This document shows, piece by piece, positions 1 to 5,716 of a stretch of DNA of 5,716 nt. The notes below the pieces were generated by a model. That model was not told the DNA's origin and ran no database searches. It saw only the letters and a program-made list of their open reading frames with translations. The position numbers were made by a program, and so were the translations under genes. Origin of the DNA: Chitinophagaceae bacterium (GTDB taxonomy: Bacteria; Bacteroidota; Bacteroidia; Chitinophagales; Chitinophagaceae); NCBI GenBank assembly GCA_003132765.1, contig PKYU01000292.1, positions 2,110-7,825 of the forward strand, written 5' to 3'. How positions within the stretch are numbered: position 1 is the stretch's first letter; each line of letters starts with the position of its first letter.

Positions 1-1502
1 CTTGGTTTATTATACACTTTACTTTCCAGCCAGGAAACTACATCCAGGTAGGCAAAGGCGCGGGTTTCAAATTTGCTGGTCTCTAATTTCTTGATGGTAT
101 CCAGTAAATTTTCAAATTCCGGGCGAAGTTTCTTCGCAGACAGGTAGAACGATTTACGAAGGAACTTAAATATTTCTTCTTCCACGAGGCTCAGGTTCTG
201 CATTTTAGCCATAAAGCGGTAAACGGATTTTATGAGGTATTCAAGTAATTGAGAATTTCCCAGTTCATAATGAGAGATCAGGTGCAGCAGCCTGGCGAAA
301 CATTGAAGGTCATTTCGGAGATCCACTTTCCAGTTGATAATTTTATTCAGGTAGTCGATCGCCATGTCATAGTCTCCAGCGCCAAAATACAAGGAGGCTA
401 TCTTGTAATAAAATACAAGCACCCTGTGATGATCCAGGTAAATGCTGAATTCTTTTAACTGTTGAGTAATTTCAGGAACGATAGCCAGGCCCTCTTTAAA
501 AGTTCCTTCAAGAAAATGCTGGTTAATTTTAGCAATATACAAGTAAACAAAAACCTGGACCCGGTTATTATTACTTTGTTTTACAATATCCGAATCCCTG
601 AAATGCTCCAATGATTGAATCGTTTTACTAAAACCGCTGTAATTTCTGAGCGTGAAATGGGCATTCAATAAATTATGCATTCCCTTAATGTAATTGGCAG
701 TTTCCATCTCCTTGGCCATCGAATGGCCGGAAAAAAGGTCGACCCATTTCTGCGTGTACCGGTAATACATTAAAAAGTCCTGCCGGATAAATGCATACCA
801 GCAATAGCTTTGATTGTAATACAATTTTTCATAAAACCCTACAGGATTTTTAATATCGGGAGTCAGGTGTTTTTTGAAATAATTTTCCACCTCCTTCTCA
901 TCATTTTTATTTCTTGCGTGCCCGTTCTTAATAAACCAACTGTATAATTGAAGAGCAAGGTTTGAAAGTTTGGTCACTTTTATTAACTCACCATAAGTTG
1001 TTACGGATTCACCGGACAACTGATCCGCTCTGTCCTGCATGCTGCGTGTTATATGCAGGGTTTCTATTTTCTTTTCTAAGAATAATACTTCTATCAGGAA
1101 AGTTAACTGGTTATGCGTTTTGGCATTTTCTTTTACACGGTCAAGTATTTTAAGGCTCTGCAGGTAAAGGCCTTTATTATACAGAATCCTTGCAAAATCC
1201 AATTGCTCATGCATTTGAATGTCAATATTTTCATTGCTCTCCAGGAGCCTCAGGCTGGCCAGTATTTGCCGGTAGAGATGGGCCTTCATGTTGGAAAGCT
1301 GCTCTCTTTTTATGGAGACGTTCTTACTAATAAGCTCCTTTTCATCATACTCTTTCATCTTATCCATTGCGTCAAAAAGCTGCACAATTTTAAGGTCTGG
1401 TGTGGATGAATTTCTTTGTACATATAACTTAAAATTCCTCTTTTCCGACTTTTGAAGGGAGTGAATCAATTGAAACAAGGCATCTGTCGATTTGTTGGGC
1501 AT
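1..1502 (-). CDS. Uncharacterised TPR-like helical protein (C-terminus beyond window)
   Basis: Reading the minus strand from an ATG at 1502 gives 500 uninterrupted codons to the left edge, so the protein is at least 500 residues and its C-terminus is missing here. The frame has an in-frame stop upstream and no earlier ATG, which fixes the start; no Shine-Dalgarno is visible. It has no signal peptide or membrane segment and reads as soluble and all-helical. The N-terminus (about residues 8-55) is a compact helical block with the cores SLQKSEKRNFKLYV and IVQLFDAMDKM. TPR-like helix pairs follow, clearest at 101-132 (LDFARILYNKGLYLQSLKIL) and 359-390 (YYKIASLYFGAGDYDMAIDY), with a weaker one near 319-350. 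No catalytic motif is apparent. I associate this architecture with a conserved hypothetical family of Bacteroidota, from memory only. TPR-type repeats usually bind proteins, so a scaffold or regulatory role is possible but unproven. It is divergent from the leucine operon. The gene call is firm; the function is unknown. Confidence 0.88.
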   Translation of the reverse strand, partial: MPNKSTDALFQLIHSLQKSEKRNFKLYVQRNSSTPDLKIVQLFDAMDKMKEYDEKELISKNVSIKREQLSNMKAHLYRQILASLRLLESNENIDIQMHEQLDFARILYNKGLYLQSLKILDRVKENAKTHNQLTFLIEVLFLEKKIETLHITRSMQDRADQLSGESVTTYGELIKVTKLSNLALQLYSWFIKNGHARNKNDEKEVENYFKKHLTPDIKNPVGFYEKLYYNQSYCWYAFIRQDFLMYYRYTQKWVDLFSGHSMAKEMETANYIKGMHNLLNAHFTLRNYSGFSKTIQSLEHFRDSDIVKQSNNNRVQVFVYLYIAKINQHFLEGTFKEGLAIVPEITQQLKEFSIYLDHHRVLVFYYKIASLYFGAGDYDMAIDYLNKIINWKVDLRNDLQCFARLLHLISHYELGNSQLLEYLIKSVYRFMAKMQNLSLVEEEIFKFLRKSFYLSAKKLRPEFENLLDTIKKLETSKFETRAFAYLDVVSWLESKVYNKP

Positions 1503-1519
1503 CGTAAATATTTTACTGC

Positions 1520-1559
1520 GAATAGTAGTGCCAATAGGGCTTTTATGAAATTACTATTC
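1520..1559. repeat. Inverted repeat in the divergent gap
   Basis: GAATAGTA (1520-1527) is an exact reverse complement of TACTATTC (1552-1559). One G-T wobble and one further T-A pair extend the arms to 1529 and 1550. A smaller GCC/GGC pairing (1530-1532 with 1538-1540) sits inside the loop. It lies only 18 bp from the start of the minus-strand gene. It could be an operator for a dimeric regulator, or an RNA hairpin whose 3' arm overlaps the Leu codons of the mini-ORF at 1545. An AT-rich 8-bp repeat can also arise by chance. Confidence 0.35.
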
Positions 1560-1574
1560 ATTTCGGCAATGTAA
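1545..1574 (+). promoter_or_regulatory. Candidate Leu-Leu leader peptide ORF before leuA
   Basis: An ATG at 1545 opens a nine-codon frame, MKLLFISAM, ending in TAA at 1572-1574, about 105 bp before leuA. It carries adjacent Leu codons (TTA, CTA) followed by Phe and Ile. That is the composition expected of a leader peptide at which a ribosome stalls when charged leucine tRNA is scarce. A weak purine stretch (AGGG at 1536-1539) precedes it. A hairpin pair with a T-run follows at 1624-1661. Such short ORFs are common by chance and two Leu codons are few compared with the classical enterobacterial leu leader, so this is a hypothesis only. Confidence 0.22.
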
Positions 1575-1623
1575 ATTTCTGCTTTTTTGTTCGTAATCAT
1601 TGCACCGGATATGCTACTTTCAT

Positions 1624-1661
1624 AAACCTTTACAAGAGGTTTTCCAGAAGCCCCTGTTTTT
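1624..1661 (+). terminator. Possible attenuator hairpins just before leuA
   Basis: AAACCT (1624-1629) can pair exactly with AGGTTT (1637-1642). The same AGG can instead pair with CCC downstream: ACA-A-GAGG (1632-1639) against CCCCTGT (1651-1657), with one bulge and one A-C mismatch. The second stem runs directly into five T residues (1657-1661), 17 bp before the leuA ATG. Two mutually exclusive hairpins, the distal one followed by a T-run, is the layout of an antiterminator and terminator. The terminator stem is short and imperfect, so the call is weak. Confidence 0.22.
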
Positions 1662-1678
1662 CTAAATATCGATTTGCT

Positions 1679-2854
1679 ATGAACAATAAGAATAAGATAC
1701 TCATTTTTGATACAACACTTCGTGATGGCGAACAGGTGCCGGGCTGTAAACTGAATACAGAAGAAAAAGTGGAACTCGCCCTGGATCTGGAGCATCTTGG
1801 AGTGGATATCATTGAAGCAGGATTTCCTATTTCAAGTCCGGGAGATTTTTTATCGGTAACTGAGATATCGAAAAACATAACCAATGCTACCGTTTGCGCA
1901 TTAAGCAGGGCAGTGGAAAAAGATATCCAGGTTGCAGGAGAAGCCTTGAAATTTGCAAAACGCCCCCGTATTCATACAGGAATTGGTACCTCAGACTTAC
2001 ATATTAAAAGTAAATTCAATTCTAATCGGGAGAATATTTTAGAAAGGGCCGTACAATGCGTAAAATGGGCCAGTAAATACACCAATGATATTGAATTTTA
2101 TGCAGAAGATGCTGGCAGAACTAATAATGATTACCTCGCAAGGGTGATTGAAGCTGTCATAAATGCCGGCGCCACAACGGTGAATATTCCAGATACGACT
2201 GGCTATTGCCTACCTTATCAATATGGTGAAAAAATTTCGTATTTGATAAATAATGTACCAAATATTGACCGGGCGGTTATTTCGTGCCATTGTCATAATG
2301 ATCTCGGATTGGCAACAGCAAACTCAATTGCAGGCATTATAAGTGGTGCAAGGCAAATTGAATGTACCATAAATGGCCTGGGAGAGAGAGCCGGCAATAC
2401 ATCACTTGAGGAAGTAGTGATGATCATCAAACAACATAATGATCTTAATTTTTATACGGGTATTGATACAAAGCAATTGAATCCCATAAGCAGGAAGGTT
2501 TCTGATATTATGCGAATGCCGGTACAGCCAAATAAGGCAATTGTGGGCAGTAATGCATTTTCCCATTCATCAGGTATCCACCAGGATGGATTCTTAAAAG
2601 ATGCCCTTACTTATGAAATTATCAACCCTCTTGAAGTAGGTGCGGACGATTCAAAGATAGTGCTAACAGCAAGGAGTGGTCGAAGTGCATTGGCACACCG
2701 GTTTAAAAAGTTAGGGTATGAATTTAACCGAAACGATGTAGATGTATTATATGATTGGTTTTTAAAGGTAGCTGATAGTAAAAAGGAAGTAGAAGATGCT
2801 GATTTGTCAAAGCTTGCCATAACATACCAGCAAAAAAATTATGCGACAACTTAG
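1679..2854 (+). CDS. leuA: 2-isopropylmalate synthase, short form
   Basis: The enzyme catalyses the first committed step of leucine synthesis, condensing acetyl-CoA with 2-ketoisovalerate to 2-isopropylmalate in the cytoplasm. The 391-residue product is one HMG-CoA-lyase-like TIM barrel. It starts with [13 protein letters not shown] (10-22), which supplies the metal ligand D11 and catalytic R15. YAEDAGR (141-147), HCHND (204-208, metal ligands H204 and H206) and GLGERAGN (233-240, ligand N240) follow. [13 protein letters not shown] (292-304) belongs to the linker subdomain and is typical of isopropylmalate synthases. The protein ends soon after the linker helices, so the C-terminal leucine-binding domain of about 130 residues found in the roughly 520-residue enterobacterial enzyme is absent. 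I remember this short form in other Bacteroidota, so it is probably native. The ATG at 1679 is the only one that places the N-terminal motif normally, and no Shine-Dalgarno is evident. A citramalate or homocitrate synthase is less likely given the motifs and the neighbouring leuB. Confidence 0.96.
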   Translation: MNNKNKILIFDTTLRDGEQVPGCKLNTEEKVELALDLEHLGVDIIEAGFPISSPGDFLSVTEISKNITNATVCALSRAVEKDIQVAGEALKFAKRPRIHTGIGTSDLHIKSKFNSNRENILERAVQCVKWASKYTNDIEFYAEDAGRTNNDYLARVIEAVINAGATTVNIPDTTGYCLPYQYGEKISYLINNVPNIDRAVISCHCHNDLGLATANSIAGIISGARQIECTINGLGERAGNTSLEEVVMIIKQHNDLNFYTGIDTKQLNPISRKVSDIMRMPVQPNKAIVGSNAFSHSSGIHQDGFLKDALTYEIINPLEVGADDSKIVLTARSGRSALAHRFKKLGYEFNRNDVDVLYDWFLKVADSKKEVEDADLSKLAITYQQKNYATT

Positions 2855-2879
2855 TTTCTTTCATTTTTGATTTTAGAAT

Positions 2880-2898
2880 GTGGGGGATTTTCCCCCAC
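2880..2898 (+). terminator. GC-rich hairpin after leuA
   Basis: A perfect 8-bp stem, GTGGGGGA (2880-2887) against TCCCCCAC (2891-2898), closes on a TTT loop 25 bp after the leuA stop. Only three T residues follow before the run breaks, so as a rho-independent terminator it would be leaky. It lies between two co-directional genes. Partial termination, or protection of the leuA mRNA 3' end, would lower expression of the ABC gene and leuB relative to leuA. The stem is certain from the sequence; the role is inferred. Confidence 0.5.
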
Positions 2899-3019
2899 TT
2901 TCATAAGTAGGATTGGTGAAAAACAGGTTTAACACGATATTAGATTTATTTATCCAACAATTGAAGCATAAAATCATAAGAAGCCTTAATTTTCTAAGGT
3001 TGAATACTTCGTCAAAGCA

Positions 3020-4477
3020 ATGAAAAGGAAATCTCTTTTAATGGTCAAAGATCTCACGGTGCAATTATCCGGGAAAGCGGTGATTAACCAGGTTTCATTT
3101 GATATACACGAGGGAGAATGCCTTGCAATCATAGGGCCGACCGGTAGTGGGAAATCCATGTTGGTTAAGGCACTTGGCGGAAATTTTTTCAGCAAAGGAA
3201 GTATTGATTTTTTCAGCAAAAATGGCCGTGATCCTTATATTGTAACCATTACTCAACAACATCATTTTAAGAATCTTTCAAATACGAATTCGTTTTATTA
3301 CCAGCAGCGATTTAATTCATACGATGCTGAAGATTCCTTATCGGTATATGATGTTATATTTAGTTTGGATGCAGGGAAGAACGCAATAATGGAAACACTG
3401 GAATTAACCGGTATGAGCCATACCCTGAACAATCCATTAATTCAATTATCAAATGGAGAACATAAACGATTCCAGCTGGCGAAAGCTATCTTACAAAAAG
3501 CAGATTGGATTTTAATGGATAGCCCATATACCGGTTTGGATATTGCAGCTAGAAACTTATTGAACATGCTGATCGATAAACTGATTGCAGGGGGAATGCA
3601 TGTCTTGCTGACTACCTCACCATCTGATATGCCAAAATCCATAACACATGTGGTATTGATTGAAAAGGGAGAACTTAAAGATAAGTTATCCATTGATGAT
3701 TTTGAAAGGCATAGGAGGAATGCCAGCAGACGGAAAAAACGTGTCAGGGAAAATTTCAAGGCTTTTGAAGCAATAGAAACCTTATATGATCACCCGAATT
3801 TTTCTGTTGCGATTCAAATGGTTGATACGAACGTTATATACGGCAACAGGAAAATTCTCGCTAACATAAACTGGAAAGTTAACAAAGGCGAATGCTGGAA
3901 TATTTCGGGACATAATGGTTCCGGAAAGTCCACTTTGCTGAGCCTTGTTACCGGCGACAATCCGCAGGCATTTGCTAATGAAATTTATCTGTTTGATAGA
4001 AAAAAAGGAAGTGGAGAATCTATTTGGGATATTAAAAGAAAGATCGGGTATGTTTCCCCGGAATTGCATCACTACTTTGATTCGGGAATTTCATGTTTTG
4101 AAATTGTTGCATCAGGATTGTTTGACACAATCGGCTTATTCAGGCAGCTTAGTGAAAAACAAAAATCTGTTGTAAATAAATGGATGAAATTGCTTAAGCT
4201 TGGGGATTCTCACAAAAGATTATTCAATCAGCTCAGCAATGGGGAACAAAGATTGATATTGCTTGCCAGGGCTTTAGTTAAAAATCCTCCATTACTGATA
4301 TTGGATGAACCTTGTCAGGGGCTTGATCAGGAAATGAGTGCATGGTTTATTTCATTGATCAATGATATATGCATTCGAATGGAAAAGACTTTGGTTTATG
4401 TAAGTCATTACGAGGAAGAAATTCCTGCATGCGTTACGTTCACACTAAAACTTGAACAGGGGAGAATTGCAGCATGA
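3020..4477 (+). CDS. ModF-like soluble protein with two ABC ATPase domains
   Basis: This 485-residue protein holds two ABC nucleotide-binding domains and no membrane segment. Domain 1 (about 5-220) has Walker A GPTGSGKS (39-46), a Q-loop near Q79-Q80 and signature LSNGE (143-147). Its Walker B reads WILMDSP (163-169), with Ser where the catalytic Glu belongs, and its H-loop position reads TTS (198-200) instead of having His. Domain 2 (about 264-482) looks active: Walker A GHNGSGKST (297-305), signature LSNGEQR (405-411), Walker B LLILDEP (425-431), D-loop GLD and H-loop VSH (461-463). A strongly basic linker (229-247) joins them. Domain 2 closely resembles ModF (PhrA) of Escherichia coli as I remember it, including the stretch LLSLVTGDNPQAFAN and the sequence GSGESIWDIK, and the total length is similar. 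ModF-type proteins are linked to molybdate genes by context, but their function is unsettled and no molybdate gene is present here. The ATG at 3020 follows an in-frame stop at 2987; M8 is an alternative start. leuB follows after 19 bp, implying co-transcription. Confidence 0.93.
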   Translation: MKRKSLLMVKDLTVQLSGKAVINQVSFDIHEGECLAIIGPTGSGKSMLVKALGGNFFSKGSIDFFSKNGRDPYIVTITQQHHFKNLSNTNSFYYQQRFNSYDAEDSLSVYDVIFSLDAGKNAIMETLELTGMSHTLNNPLIQLSNGEHKRFQLAKAILQKADWILMDSPYTGLDIAARNLLNMLIDKLIAGGMHVLLTTSPSDMPKSITHVVLIEKGELKDKLSIDDFERHRRNASRRKKRVRENFKAFEAIETLYDHPNFSVAIQMVDTNVIYGNRKILANINWKVNKGECWNISGHNGSGKSTLLSLVTGDNPQAFANEIYLFDRKKGSGESIWDIKRKIGYVSPELHHYFDSGISCFEIVASGLFDTIGLFRQLSEKQKSVVNKWMKLLKLGDSHKRLFNQLSNGEQRLILLARALVKNPPLLILDEPCQGLDQEMSAWFISLINDICIRMEKTLVYVSHYEEEIPACVTFTLKLEQGRIAA

Positions 4478-4496
4478 AAAAAACTAAAAATATTAA

Positions 4497-5615
4497 ATGA
4501 TGAATAAAAAAATAGCGGTATTATTTGGAGACGGCGTTGGCCCGGAAGTTACGCTTCAATCCATCAAGGTTTTGAATACCGTTGCAGCAAAGTATGGACA
4601 TAAGTTTGGATACACATATGGATTGATAGGGGCGGCTGCCATTGATGAAACAGGCGATCCGTTGCCACAGCTAACGATTGATATGTGTCGTGACAGTGAT
4701 GCCATCCTGTTTGGCGCGGTCGGCCATCCAAAGTATGATAATGATCCGTTCGCCAGGGTTCGACCTGAGCATGGATTGCTTCGTCTCAGAAAGGAATTGG
4801 GATTATTTGCAAGCATACGCCCGGTAAATTCTTATCCTGCTCTTTACCATATATCGCCCTTAAAAAAGAAGCAATTAATGGGTGTTGATTTTATAATTTA
4901 TCGCGAGTTGTCCAGCGGAATTTATTTTGGTAAAAAAGAAATAAATAAGGAAGGTACTGAGGCTTCAGATGTTTCAATTTATACCCGGAATGAAATAGAA
5001 CGTATAGCAAAAAAAGCTTTCAGCGCTGCACTACTTAGAAGAAAGAAACTTACTCTTGTAGATAAAACCAATGTGTTGGCAACATCCAAATTATGGAGAA
5101 AAACTATCCAGGAAATGGCTTCAGGATACCCTGATGTAAAAGTGGATTATTTATTTGTTGATAATGCAGCCATGCAATTAATAATGAATCCGTCGCAATT
5201 TGATGTTATTCTGACAGATAATATGTTTGGAGATATCCTGAGTGATGAATCCAGTGTTATCTGTGGTTCACTTGGATTGTTACCATCTGCATCTATTGGG
5301 GAAGAAAATGCTTTATTTGAACCAATTCATGGTTCCTATCCCAAGGCTGCCGGTCAGGATATTGCCAACCCGGTGGGATCGATTTTATCTGTAGCCATGA
5401 TGCTTGATCATTTTGGATTGGCTAAGGAAGCTAAAGACGTGAGAGAAGCGGTAGGATGGACATTGACTAACGGATTTGTATCGCAGGATATTGATCCCGT
5501 GAATGCCCACTACACTTCCACAATCGGAGAATTTGTAAGTGATTTTATCAGTAACGATATTCCCGAAAATATAAATGCAAAAAATATTGCTTTTGGTAAG
5601 GCAACCATTATTTAA
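4497..5615 (+). CDS. leuB: 3-isopropylmalate dehydrogenase
   Basis: LeuB oxidises (2R,3S)-3-isopropylmalate with NAD+ and decarboxylates it to 2-ketoisocaproate, the third stage of leucine synthesis, as a cytoplasmic dimer. The 372-residue length is normal. Visible motifs are GDGVGPEV (11-18), substrate-binding arginines in LLRLRKELGLF (R96, R98) and SIRP (R108), and RELSSGIYFG (136-145) with R136 and catalytic Tyr143. VDKTNV (188-193) gives catalytic Lys190, VDNAAMQ (221-227) gives Asp222, and DNMFGDILSDE (241-251) gives metal ligands Asp246 and Asp250. EPIHGS (275-280) with DIANP (288-292) forms the NAD site. The Leu-type arginine pattern and the leuA neighbour favour this over isocitrate or tartrate dehydrogenase. 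The frame opens with two adjacent ATGs (4497 and 4500); either could be used. The gene lies 19 bp after the ABC gene and 22 bp before the next gene, so it is in the middle of an operon. Confidence 0.96.
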   Translation: MMNKKIAVLFGDGVGPEVTLQSIKVLNTVAAKYGHKFGYTYGLIGAAAIDETGDPLPQLTIDMCRDSDAILFGAVGHPKYDNDPFARVRPEHGLLRLRKELGLFASIRPVNSYPALYHISPLKKKQLMGVDFIIYRELSSGIYFGKKEINKEGTEASDVSIYTRNEIERIAKKAFSAALLRRKKLTLVDKTNVLATSKLWRKTIQEMASGYPDVKVDYLFVDNAAMQLIMNPSQFDVILTDNMFGDILSDESSVICGSLGLLPSASIGEENALFEPIHGSYPKAAGQDIANPVGSILSVAMMLDHFGLAKEAKDVREAVGWTLTNGFVSQDIDPVNAHYTSTIGEFVSDFISNDIPENINAKNIAFGKATII

Positions 5616-5637
5616 TAATTAATAGAAAATAAAGAAG

Positions 5638-5716
5638 ATGACCTATTACAATAATGACACGGTGATTTTCCTAAACGGAAAGATCGTTAAAGCAGCGGAA
5701 GCTAAAATTGATTTGT
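5638..5716 (+). CDS. ilvE: Probable branched-chain aminotransferase, 5' fragment
   Basis: An ATG at 5638 opens a frame that stays open to the right edge, 26 codons plus one base. The peptide MTYYNNDTVIFLNGKIVKAA followed by EAKIDL matches the start of class IV (fold-type IV) pyridoxal-phosphate aminotransferases of Bacteroidota, where the NGK.V.A.EA..DL block precedes the first conserved YG motif. A branched-chain aminotransferase would transaminate 2-ketoisocaproate, the product of LeuB, to leucine, which suits its position 22 bp after leuB. AAAGAAG lies directly against the ATG and is too close to be a normal ribosome binding site. The PLP lysine and substrate loops lie outside the window, so a D-amino-acid transaminase or aminodeoxychorismate lyase of the same fold cannot be fully excluded. 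Confidence 0.8.
   Translation, partial: MTYYNNDTVIFLNGKIVKAAEAKIDL

Larger units (their letters stand above)
1503..1678. promoter_or_regulatory. Divergent intergenic region upstream of leuA
   Basis: These 176 bp separate the start of the minus-strand TPR-like gene from the leuA start, so promoters for both must lie here or reach into a coding end. I looked on both strands for the Bacteroidota promoter pattern (TTTG, a spacer of about 19-21, then TAnnTTTG) and found only poor partial matches, so no promoter is called. The region contains an inverted repeat (1520-1559), a Leu-Leu mini-ORF (1545-1574) and overlapping hairpins (1624-1657) ending in a T-run. Together these could form a leader controlling leuA, but no single element is strong. 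Confidence 0.5.

Noticed and set aside
249..1409. Three short plus-strand open frames (249-458, 962-1153, 1113-1409)
   Set aside because: They lie antisense to the continuous 500-codon minus-strand frame, overlap each other in part and have low-complexity or incoherent translations, so they are shadows of that gene.
1491..1516. TTTG followed by TATTTTAC as a leuA promoter
   Set aside because: The spacer is only 14 bp and the second element misses two of six consensus bases.
1466..1884. Two minus-strand open frames across the leuA start (1466-1795 and 1630-1884)
   Set aside because: They overlap the well-supported leuA N-terminus and the start of the TPR-like gene, and their peptides show no recognisable domain.
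2982..3001. Small hairpin AGCCTTA/TAAGGTT with a 6-nt loop just before the ABC gene
   Set aside because: It is a 7-bp AT-rich stem including one G-T pair, with no T-run and no obvious role, and is within chance expectation for such DNA.
2899..3019. Possible internal promoter with TAGATTTA near 2941 resembling TAnnTTTG
   Set aside because: The last base differs from the consensus and no TTTG element sits at a suitable distance upstream.
2611..4816. Minus-strand frames antisense to leuA, the ABC gene and leuB, and a plus-strand frame at 3945-4175
   Set aside because: All lie inside genes with intact catalytic motifs and look like by-products of their codon use.
1..5716. CRISPR arrays, tRNA or rRNA genes, transposases, phage genes or toxin-antitoxin pairs
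   Set aside because: I saw no regularly spaced direct repeats, cloverleaf sequence, terminal inverted repeats or relevant protein motifs; nearly all the window is accounted for by biosynthetic and hypothetical genes.

Overview
The window looks like chromosomal DNA of a Bacteroidota species, most likely from the Chitinophagaceae or a related family. The reasons are AT-rich coding DNA, starts without clear Shine-Dalgarno sequences, a short LeuA of the kind I remember from that phylum, and a 500-residue helical protein of a type I associate with it. The placement comes from reading the sequence and was not tested by a search.

Layout. Positions 1-1502 are covered by one minus-strand open frame that runs off the left edge. 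It encodes an uncharacterised, probably cytoplasmic, all-helical TPR-like protein. A 176-bp divergent gap (1503-1678) holds an inverted repeat, a nine-residue Leu-Leu mini-ORF and two mutually exclusive weak hairpins just before leuA. All of these are tentative regulatory elements. On the plus strand follow leuA (1679-2854, 2-isopropylmalate synthase, catalytic domain only), a 165-bp gap with a strong GC hairpin (2880-2898), a ModF-like tandem ABC ATPase (3020-4477), leuB (4497-5615, 3-isopropylmalate dehydrogenase), and the first 26 codons of a probable ilvE (5638 to the right edge).

How the genes work together. LeuA condenses 2-ketoisovalerate with acetyl-CoA. LeuB oxidises and decarboxylates 3-isopropylmalate to 2-ketoisocaproate. 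IlvE transaminates that to leucine. The isomerase step (LeuCD) is not encoded in the window. Where it might have been expected, between leuA and leuB, sits the soluble double-ABC protein, only 19 bp from leuB. That ATPase has no membrane domain and no permease beside it, and its first nucleotide-binding half has lost the catalytic Glu and the H-loop His. Its presence inside a leucine operon is the most notable feature of the window. I see no complete new defence or mobile system, CRISPR array, tRNA, rRNA or insertion sequence.
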